Assembly: GCA_934130085.1 (NCBI GenBank)
Contig: CAKOXK010000001.1
Coordinates: 248,001-312,000 of the forward strand
Reading direction: 5' to 3'
From: an uncultured Clostridia bacterium
GTDB taxonomy: Bacteria > Bacillota > Clostridia > TANB77 > CAG-508
Length of the DNA: 64,000 nt
Part shown: positions 25,758-34,836 of the stretch, piece by piece
Numbering within the stretch: the first letter of the stretch is position 1
Layout of the letters: each line of letters starts with the position of its first letter
Notes under the pieces: generated by a model
What the model was told of the DNA's origin: nothing
What the model saw: the letters and a program-made list of their open reading frames with translations, nothing else
Databases searched by the model: none
Program-made: the position numbers and the translations under genes

Positions 25758-25884
25758 AAAAATAAATATAATATTGTTTTCTCATGCCTTGCTTAAAACA
25801 AGATTTGTCTTCTATAAATTTGTTTTATTCGCGCTTCGCTTGGTCGCTGCGCGGCATTTTGAAAACAATATTATATTTATTTTT
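25758..25884. repeat. Palindromic intergenic element, complete copy at 25.8 kb
   Basis: 127 bp with exact 24-bp terminal inverted repeats (AAATAAATATAATATTGTTT core). The inner arm sequence differs from copy 2 (ACAAGATTTGTC), but the right TCGCGCTTCGCTTGGTCGCT and GCGGCATTTT are shared. Confidence 0.9.
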
Positions 25885-25931
25885 TATTATATATACTTGT
25901 AGTTTTGTCGCTTTTTGTCGATTTTGGGCAC

Positions 25932-25970
25932 ACGATTTTTCTTGACAATTTATGTAAATCGTATTATAGT
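25932..25970 (+). promoter_or_regulatory. Promoter of the adhesin gene with flanking operator-like repeat
   Basis: TTGACA (25942-25947), 17-bp spacer, TATAGT (25965-25970). ACGATTT (25932-25938) and AAATCGT (25956-25962) form an inverted repeat straddling the -35, placed for a repressor. Confidence 0.7.
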
Positions 25971-26010
25971 AAAACTAAATTGTTAATTTCAAAAAATTTA
26001 ATTCGAAATT

Positions 26011-26069
26011 TTCCCTAAACAATTAAGTAATATAAATGAATTTATCTAAGGGGAAGGTTTATTCATTTA
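26011..26069 (+). other. Candidate structured leader of the adhesin mRNA
   Basis: TAAATGAAT (26033-26041) pairs with ATTCATTTA (26061-26069). Its loop holds GGGAA (26051-26055), which can pair with TTCCC at 26011-26015, a possible pseudoknot. It does not match a riboswitch consensus I know, and could be chance in A+T-rich DNA. Confidence 0.35.
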
Positions 26070-26099
26070 TTAATTAAATTTTATATTAAAAGGAGTTTT

Positions 26100-28676
26100 A
26101 TGGAGAGAAAAATGTTGTTAAAAACATTTGCGTTAACTACGCTTTTGGCAACATCAACACTTTTTTTAACTTCATCATGTAATCTTAAATCGTATGCGAC
26201 TAATAATTGTGTGAGTGTGGATGAAGATAAAATAAGGTATGTAAATTGCGCATTGGCTGATATTGATGCAAATAACTATAATCAAATGATTAGAAAGATT
26301 ACAAATGACGAATATGAAAGTTTATCTGAAGATAGAAAGAAGGAGTATGATAGAAATTTCTTAGTTTTTGGTAAAAATGCTACAAGTGGTGTGCAGAATG
26401 GTTTTGGAAAGTATACTGGTGTGGAGCATAGATTTATTCCTGCTGCAACGCAGAATATTGTAAAAGAAAGACTTATAAATGGTGAAGTTTATACTAAAGA
26501 TGAATATGAAAATGGAAATTCTTTATTTCCTATTAATGGCGTAAAAAGTGAAGAGAAAAATGCTTTTAAGGAAGTCTTGAATAATGGATGGAAGTTTCCT
26601 TTAGTAGAATATTCAAATGGGTTTACGGGTTTTAAATCATCAGCCCATCATCTTTATAGAGATTATGCTAATAAACATTTAATTCCTCATTTGAATACAA
26701 ATAAAAGTGGTTATTTTCCTTTTAGTGATTGTTCCTATGATGATTCACATCTTTATACAACATATATTGACTTTGACATATATGTTTCTGGTGATGGAAA
26801 AGTTACTAATAGAGATACTGGGGCTAATGAAGATATTACTATTAATGTAAGCAATGATGATGATTTATGGTTATATATTGATGATAATTTAGTTATTGAT
26901 AACGGAGGTATTCATAATGAATCTAATGCGACTTATAATATTGCTAAAAATGAAGTAAGCTATGAGGGTGTTTATGAGCCTGATGCTGATACTATATATA
27001 ATAATATAACTAAACAAGGTCTTAAAGAAGGAAAATTAAAAGAGGGTGTGCATACTGTTAAAATTTTTTATTCTCATAGATATGGATGGGAACCTGCGTT
27101 CAATTTTACAACAAATGCTAAGTTTGTAGCTGCTAATGTAAATTATATTGATAAGGAAAGTAAAAAAGTTATTGATAGTAATGTAATTGCTGCTCATCTT
27201 GGAGAAAATTTTCAAGTCGAAGAAAAGAGTTTTGAAGGCTACAAGCTAATTGAAGAGCCTGAATTTGATACATATACAGCAACAAACCAGATTCAAGACA
27301 TAAACTTGTATTATGGAAAGAAACATACTCTTACAATGATATATGTAGATTATTATAGTAATGAAAAAATCGCAGAAGATGTTGTTTTAAACTTATTTCC
27401 AGGAGAGCATTATGATAAAAATGAAAAAGAAATAAAAGATTATAAGCTTTACAAGTCACCGGAAAATAAAGAAGGAGAGATGCCTAGCAAGGATGAAATA
27501 ATTAAATATAGTTATGTATATTCAAACGCAAAAATAAGTGCAAATTACATTGATAAGAGAACAGGAAAGGTACTTGAGAGTGACAAAAAGTTTGGAGTTG
27601 AAAATGAAAAAGCTGAATTTGAAAACAAACAAATTAATGGTTATAGACTTGTACAATCACCAACAGAAGATGCACTTAAATTTTCCAAGAAAGATAAAAC
27701 AGTAAATTACTATTATGAAAAGGAATATACGTTAACTCTAAATTATATTGACAAAGCAACAAATCAAAATTTAAGAACAGAAAGCAAAAAATTGATTGAG
27801 GGCGAAAAGGTAACATTAGAAGATAGACAATTTGATAGATATAAGCTCCAAGAAAGTCCAAATACAAGTGAATTTATAATGCAAAATCAAAATGTAACAT
27901 TAAATTATTATTATGCATTTCAAACCAAAATAATTGTAAAATATATAGTAAAGAATTCAAATGAGGTGTTAGAAAATTTTGAAGAATACAGAAACGAAGG
28001 TGAAACATATAAATCAAGCGAAAAGCAGTTTGAAAATTATAAATTAATAGAAAAACCTAGAAAAGAAGAAAATATTCTAACAAAAGAAGATTTACAAATT
28101 ACTTATTATTACAGAAAATTGAACTTTAATCTGAAATTAAAGATGGAACTAAAAAAAGCGTATATAAATGAACATTATTATGAGCTTGAGGGAAAACTTG
28201 ACAAAATTGAAACACAAATAAGAGAGGCAAATTCATCATCAAATGTTAAAGTGTTTTACAATTTGAACGTTGAAAATAATTCAGAGAGATCTGGAGGAGC
28301 TACAATAAGAGTAAATCTACCAGCAGGATATGTTGCCATCGAAAGTAGCAATTATAAAATAAATGATGATAACACGCTAACAATAAATTTATCAGATATA
28401 AACATAAATGAAACAAGAGAGATTGAAATAATAATAAAAAAGAACGAAGAACGTGATATATCAGAAACATTAACTACAATTGCTAATATTGAAATGACAA
28501 CAGTAGAAGAAGCAAATTTAAAAGATAATGAGGCTAAATGCGAACTTGTAATAATGCCAAGAACAGGAGCTAAAAAAATGGCTGTACATGGGCTAATATG
28601 TATAACGTTAATTACATTAATAGTATGCTTAGCATTAAAAAAAGATGAAAAGGCAAGAAAAAGTGAAGGCGATTAA
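26100..28676 (+). CDS. Sortase-anchored adhesin with PA14/fibro-slime domain and MucBP repeats
   Basis: 858 residues, ATG after AAAAGGAG. Signal peptide 1 to ~35 (TLLATSTLFLTSSC, then YA). A PA14/fibro-slime-type domain (~60-345) carries NVSNDDDLWLYIDDNLVIDNGG and FYSHRYGWEPAF. Five MucBP-like repeats follow (~350-690), each starting like NYIDK...K and ending YYY or similar. A beta-rich spacer leads to the sorting signal MPRTG (~819), a hydrophobic helix and KKDEKARK. It is probably attached to peptidoglycan by sortase and binds glycan or mucin, by family analogy. No sortase gene is in the window. Confidence 0.88.
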   Translation: MERKMLLKTFALTTLLATSTLFLTSSCNLKSYATNNCVSVDEDKIRYVNCALADIDANNYNQMIRKITNDEYESLSEDRKKEYDRNFLVFGKNATSGVQNGFGKYTGVEHRFIPAATQNIVKERLINGEVYTKDEYENGNSLFPINGVKSEEKNAFKEVLNNGWKFPLVEYSNGFTGFKSSAHHLYRDYANKHLIPHLNTNKSGYFPFSDCSYDDSHLYTTYIDFDIYVSGDGKVTNRDTGANEDITINVSNDDDLWLYIDDNLVIDNGGIHNESNATYNIAKNEVSYEGVYEPDADTIYNNITKQGLKEGKLKEGVHTVKIFYSHRYGWEPAFNFTTNAKFVAANVNYIDKESKKVIDSNVIAAHLGENFQVEEKSFEGYKLIEEPEFDTYTATNQIQDINLYYGKKHTLTMIYVDYYSNEKIAEDVVLNLFPGEHYDKNEKEIKDYKLYKSPENKEGEMPSKDEIIKYSYVYSNAKISANYIDKRTGKVLESDKKFGVENEKAEFENKQINGYRLVQSPTEDALKFSKKDKTVNYYYEKEYTLTLNYIDKATNQNLRTESKKLIEGEKVTLEDRQFDRYKLQESPNTSEFIMQNQNVTLNYYYAFQTKIIVKYIVKNSNEVLENFEEYRNEGETYKSSEKQFENYKLIEKPRKEENILTKEDLQITYYYRKLNFNLKLKMELKKAYINEHYYELEGKLDKIETQIREANSSSNVKVFYNLNVENNSERSGGATIRVNLPAGYVAIESSNYKINDDNTLTINLSDININETREIEIIIKKNEERDISETLTTIANIEMTTVEEANLKDNEAKCELVIMPRTGAKKMAVHGLICITLITLIVCLALKKDEKARKSEGD

Positions 28677-28708
28677 AATATGATGAAAAATAACGTGACT
28701 AAGCTATG

Positions 28709-28766
28709 CAGATTTAATGAATAAGAAAAATGCACTTAATAGTTGAATTAAAAATTTCAGAGCCAG
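28709..28766 (+). pseudogene. Decayed duplicate of the pth 5' end
   Basis: About 58 nt, including the upstream GATTTAATGAATAA and a start reading ATG CAC TTA ATA GTT, match the region around the true pth start at 29066-29125. The copy then stops being coding (GAATTAAAAATTTC instead of GGATTAGGAAACCC). Confidence 0.65.
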
Positions 28767-28944
28767 CTTGCGATTACTTTTTTCTCATAACTTATACGAT
28801 ATATTTTTTAGGAATAAAATCAACATCTTTAAAAATTGTGAGAAAATGAGAGATTGAAAAATTATACAAATAGTAGTATTATAAAATTGATTAAAAATTA
28901 GTAGGAAAGGTTAAATTTGCAAAATAGAAGTCAATTATCAAAAT

Positions 28945-29005
28945 GTCAAATATGAAATGTAAAAGGTAAAATGTAAAATATAAAATATGAAATATGAAAT
29001 ATACA
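28945..29005. repeat. A+T-rich imperfect tandem repeat
   Basis: Units such as AAATGTAA, AAATATAA and AAATATGA repeat with a 7-9 bp period between the pth fragment and pth. The remainder of this 411-bp gap (28677-29087) holds nothing else recognisable. Confidence 0.5.
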
Positions 29006-29087
29006 ATATATAATATATTTATATTATATTATATAACATTTGGAAGATATGAGAAAATGTCTAATGCAAATTTAATGAATAAAGAAA

Positions 29088-29645
29088 ATGTATTTAATAG
29101 TTGGATTAGGAAACCCAGAACCAGAGTATAGCAAAACACGTCATAATGTTGGTTTTGATGCAGTCAATTTAATTTCACAAAAGTATAATATCCCATTTGA
29201 TAAAAAAGGATTTGATGGAATATATGGTATAGGAGAGATAGATGGAAAAAAAGTAATTCTTCTAAAGCCACAAACATATATGAATGAAAGTGGAAAGTCA
29301 ATTATACAAGTAAAGAATTTTTACAAAATTCCAATAGAAAATATAATTATAATTCATGATGAAATGGATTTTGATGTCGGAAATGTTAAGCTAAGAAAAC
29401 AAGGAGGAACAGGAACACATAATGGAATGAAATCTGTTGTAAATGAATTAAAATCTAAGAACTTTCCTAGAGTAAGAATAGGAACTGGAATGCCAATATT
29501 TAAAGATTTGATGATAGATTATGTAATTAAAAAATTGACAGATGAAGAATATGAAAAACTTAAAGAACCAATCAAAACTGCAAGTGAGGCAGCAGTTTCA
29601 ATAGTAAAAGATGGTATAGATTTGTCTATGAACAAATATAATTAA
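29088..29645 (+). CDS. pth: Peptidyl-tRNA hydrolase
   Basis: 185 residues, the usual size. It releases peptides from drop-off peptidyl-tRNA. It begins MYLIVGLGNPEPEYSKTRHNVGF with the catalytic His in TRHNVGF; the supporting Asn and Asp are in KPQTYMNESG and HDEMDFDVG, and GGTGTHNGMKSV is the tRNA-binding loop. The ribosome site is weak. Often next to mfd in Firmicutes, but 26 kb away here. Confidence 0.96.
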   Translation: MYLIVGLGNPEPEYSKTRHNVGFDAVNLISQKYNIPFDKKGFDGIYGIGEIDGKKVILLKPQTYMNESGKSIIQVKNFYKIPIENIIIIHDEMDFDVGNVKLRKQGGTGTHNGMKSVVNELKSKNFPRVRIGTGMPIFKDLMIDYVIKKLTDEEYEKLKEPIKTASEAAVSIVKDGIDLSMNKYN

Positions 29646-29743
29646 AAGAACGCCAATTACAAAAAGTAAAACGGTATAATATAAAAAAGAAAAAAAGAAT
29701 AAATAGTTAGGTACTTAATAATTAGCTAGCAGAAGGAAGAAAA

Positions 29744-30910
29744 ATGACTGAAAACAAAAGTATAAATAAAATAATCATAAAAGAAAATGATAAAAACGAC
29801 ATAGAAATTTTTGTGTATCAAGATGAAAATTTAATAGAGCAATATTCTGAAAAAAATGATCAAAAGAGGCTTGAGGGAAATATATACTGGGGAAAGGTAG
29901 ACAAAATTGTAGAAGGAATGCAAGAGGTTTTTATAGATATAGGAATTGATAAAAAAGCACTTGCACATGTTGATGATATTGTACTAAAAGAAAATATGAA
30001 AGATTGTTTAAATCAGAATAATGAAAAGCCTAATATTAAAAAAGTGATAAAACCAACAGACAAAATAATAGTTCAAGTAAAGAAGGATGGAGTAGGCGAA
30101 AAAGGACCAAAAGTTACTAAAAATATTAAACTCTTTGGAAGGTATGTTATATTAATGCCATTTTCAAAAATTATTACAATATCAAATAAAATAAAAAATG
30201 AAGCTGAAAAGCAAAGAATAATTAACATATTAAAGAATAGAAATATGCAATATGGAGTAATAGCTAGGACTTTATCTAAGGAAGTTACAGCAAAAGAAAT
30301 AAATGAAGATATAGATAAGTTACTAGATTTATGGGATGAAATAAAATTAAAGATTGTAAATGAGAAGGCACCTAAACTATTATATGATAATCAAGGCTTA
30401 TTAGGAAAAATAATTACAGACTTAGATACTAATAATGTTCAAATCATAACCAATAGTGAAAATGTAAAAAAAAGAATAGAGATAATAGATGATAATGCAA
30501 AGGTATTGATAGGAAATATTAAAAATACAGAAAGAACTATGCCAAGAAAAGTGTGGCTAAAATGTGGAGCATACATAACAATAGATATGACTGAAGCATT
30601 AGTTGCAATAGATGTAAACTCTGCAAAGTGTATCGGAAAAAAAGATGCTGAAGAGAACATATTGAAAGTCAACAAAGAAGCAGCAAAACAAATTGCAAAA
30701 GAAATCAGGTTAAGAGATTTAGGAGGAATAATAGTAATTGATTTTATTGATATGCAAAAAGAAAAAGACAGAGAAGAGGTTAAAAAAATAATTACTAATG
30801 AACTGAGTCAAGATAGAGCAAAAGTACAAGTATTCGAATTTACAAAGCTTGGATTGCTCGAAATAGCAAGAAAACCGATATTTGCAAATGAAAAAAAGAC
30901 TATTCTTTAA
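29744..30910 (+). CDS. rng: Ribonuclease E/G family protein
   Basis: 388 residues. An S1-like RNA-binding segment (~35-125; GNIYWGKVDKIVEGMQEVFIDIG) precedes the RNase H-like/DNase I-like catalytic part. The Mg-binding aspartates are in VAIDVNSAKC and VIDFIDMQ. The end (LGLLEIARKPIF) is where RNase G has its Zn-link; the two-Cys motif and the RNase E scaffold tail are not present. It cleaves single-stranded RNA 5' ends and probably matures rRNA. AGAAGGAAG precedes the ATG. Confidence 0.9.
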   Translation: MTENKSINKIIIKENDKNDIEIFVYQDENLIEQYSEKNDQKRLEGNIYWGKVDKIVEGMQEVFIDIGIDKKALAHVDDIVLKENMKDCLNQNNEKPNIKKVIKPTDKIIVQVKKDGVGEKGPKVTKNIKLFGRYVILMPFSKIITISNKIKNEAEKQRIINILKNRNMQYGVIARTLSKEVTAKEINEDIDKLLDLWDEIKLKIVNEKAPKLLYDNQGLLGKIITDLDTNNVQIITNSENVKKRIEIIDDNAKVLIGNIKNTERTMPRKVWLKCGAYITIDMTEALVAIDVNSAKCIGKKDAEENILKVNKEAAKQIAKEIRLRDLGGIIVIDFIDMQKEKDREEVKKIITNELSQDRAKVQVFEFTKLGLLEIARKPIFANEKKTIL

Positions 30911-30936
30911 TTCTGAATACAGATTTAATAAGAAAA

Positions 30937-30965
30937 GATGAGTAAAGATTTCATCTTTACTCATC
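30937..30965. terminator. Terminator between convergent genes
   Basis: GATGAGTAAAGAT pairs perfectly with ATCTTTACTCATC around TTC. There is no long T run. It is followed by three more ACTCAT-type direct repeats (30970-31005). Confidence 0.6.
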
Positions 30966-31064
30966 AAAACTACTCATTAGAATAACTCATCGAAATTACT
31001 CATTGAAATTTAATTTCCAAGTTTAACTTTTTTAGTTTGTTTTTTTATGTTCATATTTTTAGGT

Positions 31065-32753
31065 TTAATTTTTAAGCTCAGAATTAATTAACTTCAATTC
31101 TTCATTTCTTTTAATTTTTTGCGTAGTCGTTTTTATCAAAGGGATATCTGTAACAATTATTTTACGAATATACTTATAAGCAGGCATTTGCTTATTAATT
31201 TTAGTCTTAATATCATTAAAAATGTAATCATAATATTTAGACTCATTGCTAACGAATTTCTTTATTTCATCCTTGTTATATACAAGCTTTGCATATAGAA
31301 CTACGTCAGAATTTCTATCATTTTTAGTGTCTTCTACATAGCCAAATACCATACTTTCGCTTATATATGGAAGTTTATTAATTAAAGCTTCAATTTCCTC
31401 AGGAAAGATTTTCTTTCCGTTCTTTAGGACTATCATATCTTTTTTTCTTCCAGTGATGAATAAGTATCCATCTTTATCAATATAACCTAAATCACCTGTA
31501 TGAAACCAGCCATCAACAATTACTTCTTTAGTTGCCGCATCATTTTTATAGTATCCAAGCATTATTGTAGGAGTGTCAACAATTATTTCACCGATTCCAT
31601 CTTTATCAGGATTATCAATTTTTATATTTACAGTAGGAAGTGGCAATCCACATGAACCTATTTTTTTCTTAAAACTGTTTTCCCCAGCTATAACAGGTGA
31701 AGTCTCGGTTAAGCCATAGCCTTGATGAATATCAAGACCAAAATCATTATAACCTTGTAAAGTTGCTTTATCCATTGCTGCACCACCTGTAACAATATTT
31801 CTTAATTTTCCACCAAAATTATCTAAAATACTTTTAAATACTTTTCGCTTTACGTTAATAGGAGCATGCTTGAAAAGTTTTCTCATGACTCTGACAAGTG
31901 TAGTTTTGTGTTGCTTTTCAATTCCTTTAATAATTTTTTTATACATTATTTCAAGCATTAAGGGTACACAAACAAAGCCAGTTACCTTGTACTCTACTAA
32001 ATTCTTTTGAATATACTTTAATCCATCACATATTGCAATTGTTATTCCACAAGATGTACCAAAAAGAAAAGTGGTAGTACTTTCAAATGTATGGTGCAAA
32101 GGCAAGAAAGATAAGAATGTATCATCAGGAGTAATTTTTATCATCTGGCTTAATGCATATAGGTCATTACATATAGCTTCTTGACTTAACATTACAGCTT
32201 TTGAAATGCTTGTTGTACCTGATGTGAAAAGCATAATTGTCATCTTTTTATTATCAATTTTGATGTTGTCATAATTTGAATGATCCATCTTGTAACCATC
32301 AGAAAGTAAATTCTTATAGTTAGTATTCATATTAATTGCTACTAAATCAGGAATCCTCTTCTTACTTTCACTAATAGCATTTTCATATTTGCTATCATAA
32401 ATAATTGCATCACATTCAGATCTTTCAATAAGATTTATAATCTCATTATCAGGAAGTGACTTATCAAGAGGAACAACTACCATATTGCTTGTTGTAACAG
32501 CAAGATAGCTAACAAACCACTCATATCTGTTAGGGGAAATTAAACAAACTCTTTTCAAATTTAACTTTAGTAAAGAAGAGGCCAAGGCTTCAATATCAGA
32601 AGCAAATTGCGAATATGTAATTTTAATATATTCTAAAGAATCAGGAGCTTCTTTATATTTAAAAGCAACATGATTAGTATATTTATTTTTATAAAGGGAA
32701 ACAAGTTCTTTATAATCATTAAGTTTTTGTCCCTCATAATATTTGTTTTTCAT
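31065..32753 (-). CDS. AMP-forming acyl-CoA synthetase (fatty-acid type)
   Basis: 562 residues of the ANL superfamily, activating a carboxylic acid to acyl-AMP and then acyl-CoA. Motifs in order: the phosphate loop TSGTTSISKAVMLS (a variant of TSGTTGxPKG), YGLTETSPV, GWFHTGDLGYID, and the hinge GRKKDMIVLKNGKKIFPEE; the C-terminal catalytic Lys is in the TTQKIKRNEE region. It resembles long-chain fatty acid CoA ligases. The start is ATG 32753, 7 nt from GGAG; an in-frame TTG at 32765 overlaps that site. Monocistronic and leftward. Substrate chain length is unknown. Confidence 0.88.
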   Translation of the reverse strand: MKNKYYEGQKLNDYKELVSLYKNKYTNHVAFKYKEAPDSLEYIKITYSQFASDIEALASSLLKLNLKRVCLISPNRYEWFVSYLAVTTSNMVVVPLDKSLPDNEIINLIERSECDAIIYDSKYENAISESKKRIPDLVAINMNTNYKNLLSDGYKMDHSNYDNIKIDNKKMTIMLFTSGTTSISKAVMLSQEAICNDLYALSQMIKITPDDTFLSFLPLHHTFESTTTFLFGTSCGITIAICDGLKYIQKNLVEYKVTGFVCVPLMLEIMYKKIIKGIEKQHKTTLVRVMRKLFKHAPINVKRKVFKSILDNFGGKLRNIVTGGAAMDKATLQGYNDFGLDIHQGYGLTETSPVIAGENSFKKKIGSCGLPLPTVNIKIDNPDKDGIGEIIVDTPTIMLGYYKNDAATKEVIVDGWFHTGDLGYIDKDGYLFITGRKKDMIVLKNGKKIFPEEIEALINKLPYISESMVFGYVEDTKNDRNSDVVLYAKLVYNKDEIKKFVSNESKYYDYIFNDIKTKINKQMPAYKYIRKIIVTDIPLIKTTTQKIKRNEELKLINSELKN

Positions 32754-33046
32754 TAAAATCTCCAATCAAATTTTTTATAGCATTATATACCAGTACATTA
32801 AAATTTACAACTAAAATTTGTAAACATTTATGAATAACTATAATTCAGATAAAAAGCCTATCATAAGAAAACATAAAAGTTGTTTCAAAACTTACAAAAA
32901 TTCTACATAGTGTTAAAAAATTTAATTATAAGACTAATGAAAAATAGCTTAGAAATGCAGAATACAAAGTAAAAAACAATAAAGGTTATAAATAAAGAAT
33001 ATAAAAAAATACAAATAAATAAAGAAATAAGGAGTGTGATTCAAAC

Positions 33047-34585
33047 ATGAAATATATAAAAACCGCTATTATATCTATAGTTGTAATAGTTACTGTATTA
33101 ATTTTATTAGACCAATCTAATAAAATTAAACAGGAAAAGATTGATAAAACCAATTTAAATGAAACAAATGAAAAAAGTAAAGTTACCACCAGTTACGCAA
33201 ATGAACCTGTAATAACTTCAAATGGATTGATACCAATAATATATGATAAAGATGGAAATCCAATTGAAAACTTTGATAAAAAAGATTGGTATAGTTATAA
33301 AAAAGAAGATAAAAAATGGGCAAACGCAATAACAAAAGACCAAAATTCAAATATAACTGGTTATTATGTATGGATTCCAAGATTTGCATACAAAATAACC
33401 TACAAAGATCCAAATGATAAAACAAAAGAAGGAGAAATTGATGTAAAATTCTTAATAGGAAACAGTGACCAATATGTAGATGATGATGGAAAAATAAAAA
33501 ACGCAGTTCATATACAAACTGATGAGCTAAATTCTTTAAACTCTTATGTTGTACATCCTAGTTTTATTTCAGATAGCAAAAATAGTTACAAAAACGGTGG
33601 ATGGAGTTCAGAAATAGAGGGATTCTGGATATCAAAATACCCAGCGACATATCAACAAACATCATTAGGAAATGAACTAACAGATGAAGAAAAAAACAAA
33701 ATAATATATAGTAATAATAGCTATTATATTAATGAAGAAGATACATACATTAACGAATATAATGTTTATGGAGAAATAACAAATAAAACCAGAATATCAT
33801 ATCCAACATTTATGCCTTTAGTATATACATACACAAAAATAAACATAGGAGATGCTACAAATTTAACAAGACAAATTGCAAAAAATAATAGTTTTTATAA
33901 TTTAAAGAATATAGATAGCCACTTAGTAAAGCTAAGTGAATGGAGTGCAATGGCATATTTAACACAGAGTGATTATGGAAATGGAAATAGCAAAAAAATA
34001 AATAATTATTATATTTTAGAAGAAAATGATGATAACTCACAAATAAATAGAATAACAGGACTAAGCCAAGAACTTGATGCAGAAAAAATATTTTTTTCAG
34101 ATGATAAACTAGAGAATATGAATTATTACAACACAAAAGAAGGACAAAAATCATCAAGTACAGGAAATATTTACGGAATATACGATATAGCAGGTGGAGT
34201 AAATGAATATCTAGCGGGTTATATAAAAAATGGAAATAAACTCATAGAAAAAAGTGGCAATAGCAATGGAAAATATAAATTTTATAATGAAGAAAGCACA
34301 AGATACATAACTAAATACCCATATAACAAAGACAATGATATGATTAAAACAAACTTTGAAGAATATATGAAAGGAAATTACTATGGAGATTCCATGAAAG
34401 AACTATCAAATAATGAAATGATGTCATGGAGAGCATATTTGAACTATCCATTCAGAGATCACCCATTTTTTTGTAAGGCAGGATCCGCATTTTTAAATGG
34501 AAATTTTGGAATTTTTGCAATATCAAGAACAAGAGGTGATATATCAGAAAACTACGGATTTAGAGTATGTCTAATAAATGAATAA
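33047..34585 (+). CDS. Membrane-anchored CLec/FGE-fold surface protein
   Basis: 512 residues. One N-terminal helix (KTAIISIVVIVTVLILL, 5-21) and then an FGE-sulfatase-like domain from ~85. Landmarks: DWYSYKKEDKKWANA, YYVWIPRFAYK, GGWSSEIEGFWISKY, IDSHLVKLSEWSAMAYL, TGNIYGIYDIAGG, YYGDSMKELS, PFFCKAGS and a final NYGFRVCLI. It is a paralogue of the proteins at 12822 and 60960. The active-site Cys pair of true formylglycine-generating enzymes is not evident, so this is a binding fold. Its 3' end does not match the DGR template. Ligand unknown. AAGGAG lies ~11 nt before the ATG. Confidence 0.78.
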   Translation: MKYIKTAIISIVVIVTVLILLDQSNKIKQEKIDKTNLNETNEKSKVTTSYANEPVITSNGLIPIIYDKDGNPIENFDKKDWYSYKKEDKKWANAITKDQNSNITGYYVWIPRFAYKITYKDPNDKTKEGEIDVKFLIGNSDQYVDDDGKIKNAVHIQTDELNSLNSYVVHPSFISDSKNSYKNGGWSSEIEGFWISKYPATYQQTSLGNELTDEEKNKIIYSNNSYYINEEDTYINEYNVYGEITNKTRISYPTFMPLVYTYTKINIGDATNLTRQIAKNNSFYNLKNIDSHLVKLSEWSAMAYLTQSDYGNGNSKKINNYYILEENDDNSQINRITGLSQELDAEKIFFSDDKLENMNYYNTKEGQKSSSTGNIYGIYDIAGGVNEYLAGYIKNGNKLIEKSGNSNGKYKFYNEESTRYITKYPYNKDNDMIKTNFEEYMKGNYYGDSMKELSNNEMMSWRAYLNYPFRDHPFFCKAGSAFLNGNFGIFAISRTRGDISENYGFRVCLINE

Positions 34586-34783
34586 AAAATATGACTCTTT
34601 TAGGTTTTAGACAATACGATACTAAAAAAGATAGTTATTCTATAAAAATAATATTAAACGATATTACTTTAACGACTATTATAAATTCTAGTTATTTATT
34701 AATTCTAAAAAAACAAGATTAATTTATATTATAAAAACACTGAAAAAATCAACATTTGACACTTAATGAATTTTAATATGCTA

Positions 34784-34813
34784 TTGAAAATATATGTTCA
34801 AATATAGTATAAT
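34784..34813 (+). promoter_or_regulatory. Promoter of the CapA-like gene and rimO
   Basis: TTGAAA (34784-34789), 18-bp spacer, TATAAT (34808-34813), 23 bp before the ATG. Confidence 0.75.
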
Positions 34814-34836
34814 AAAACACATGTTAGGAGAATAAG

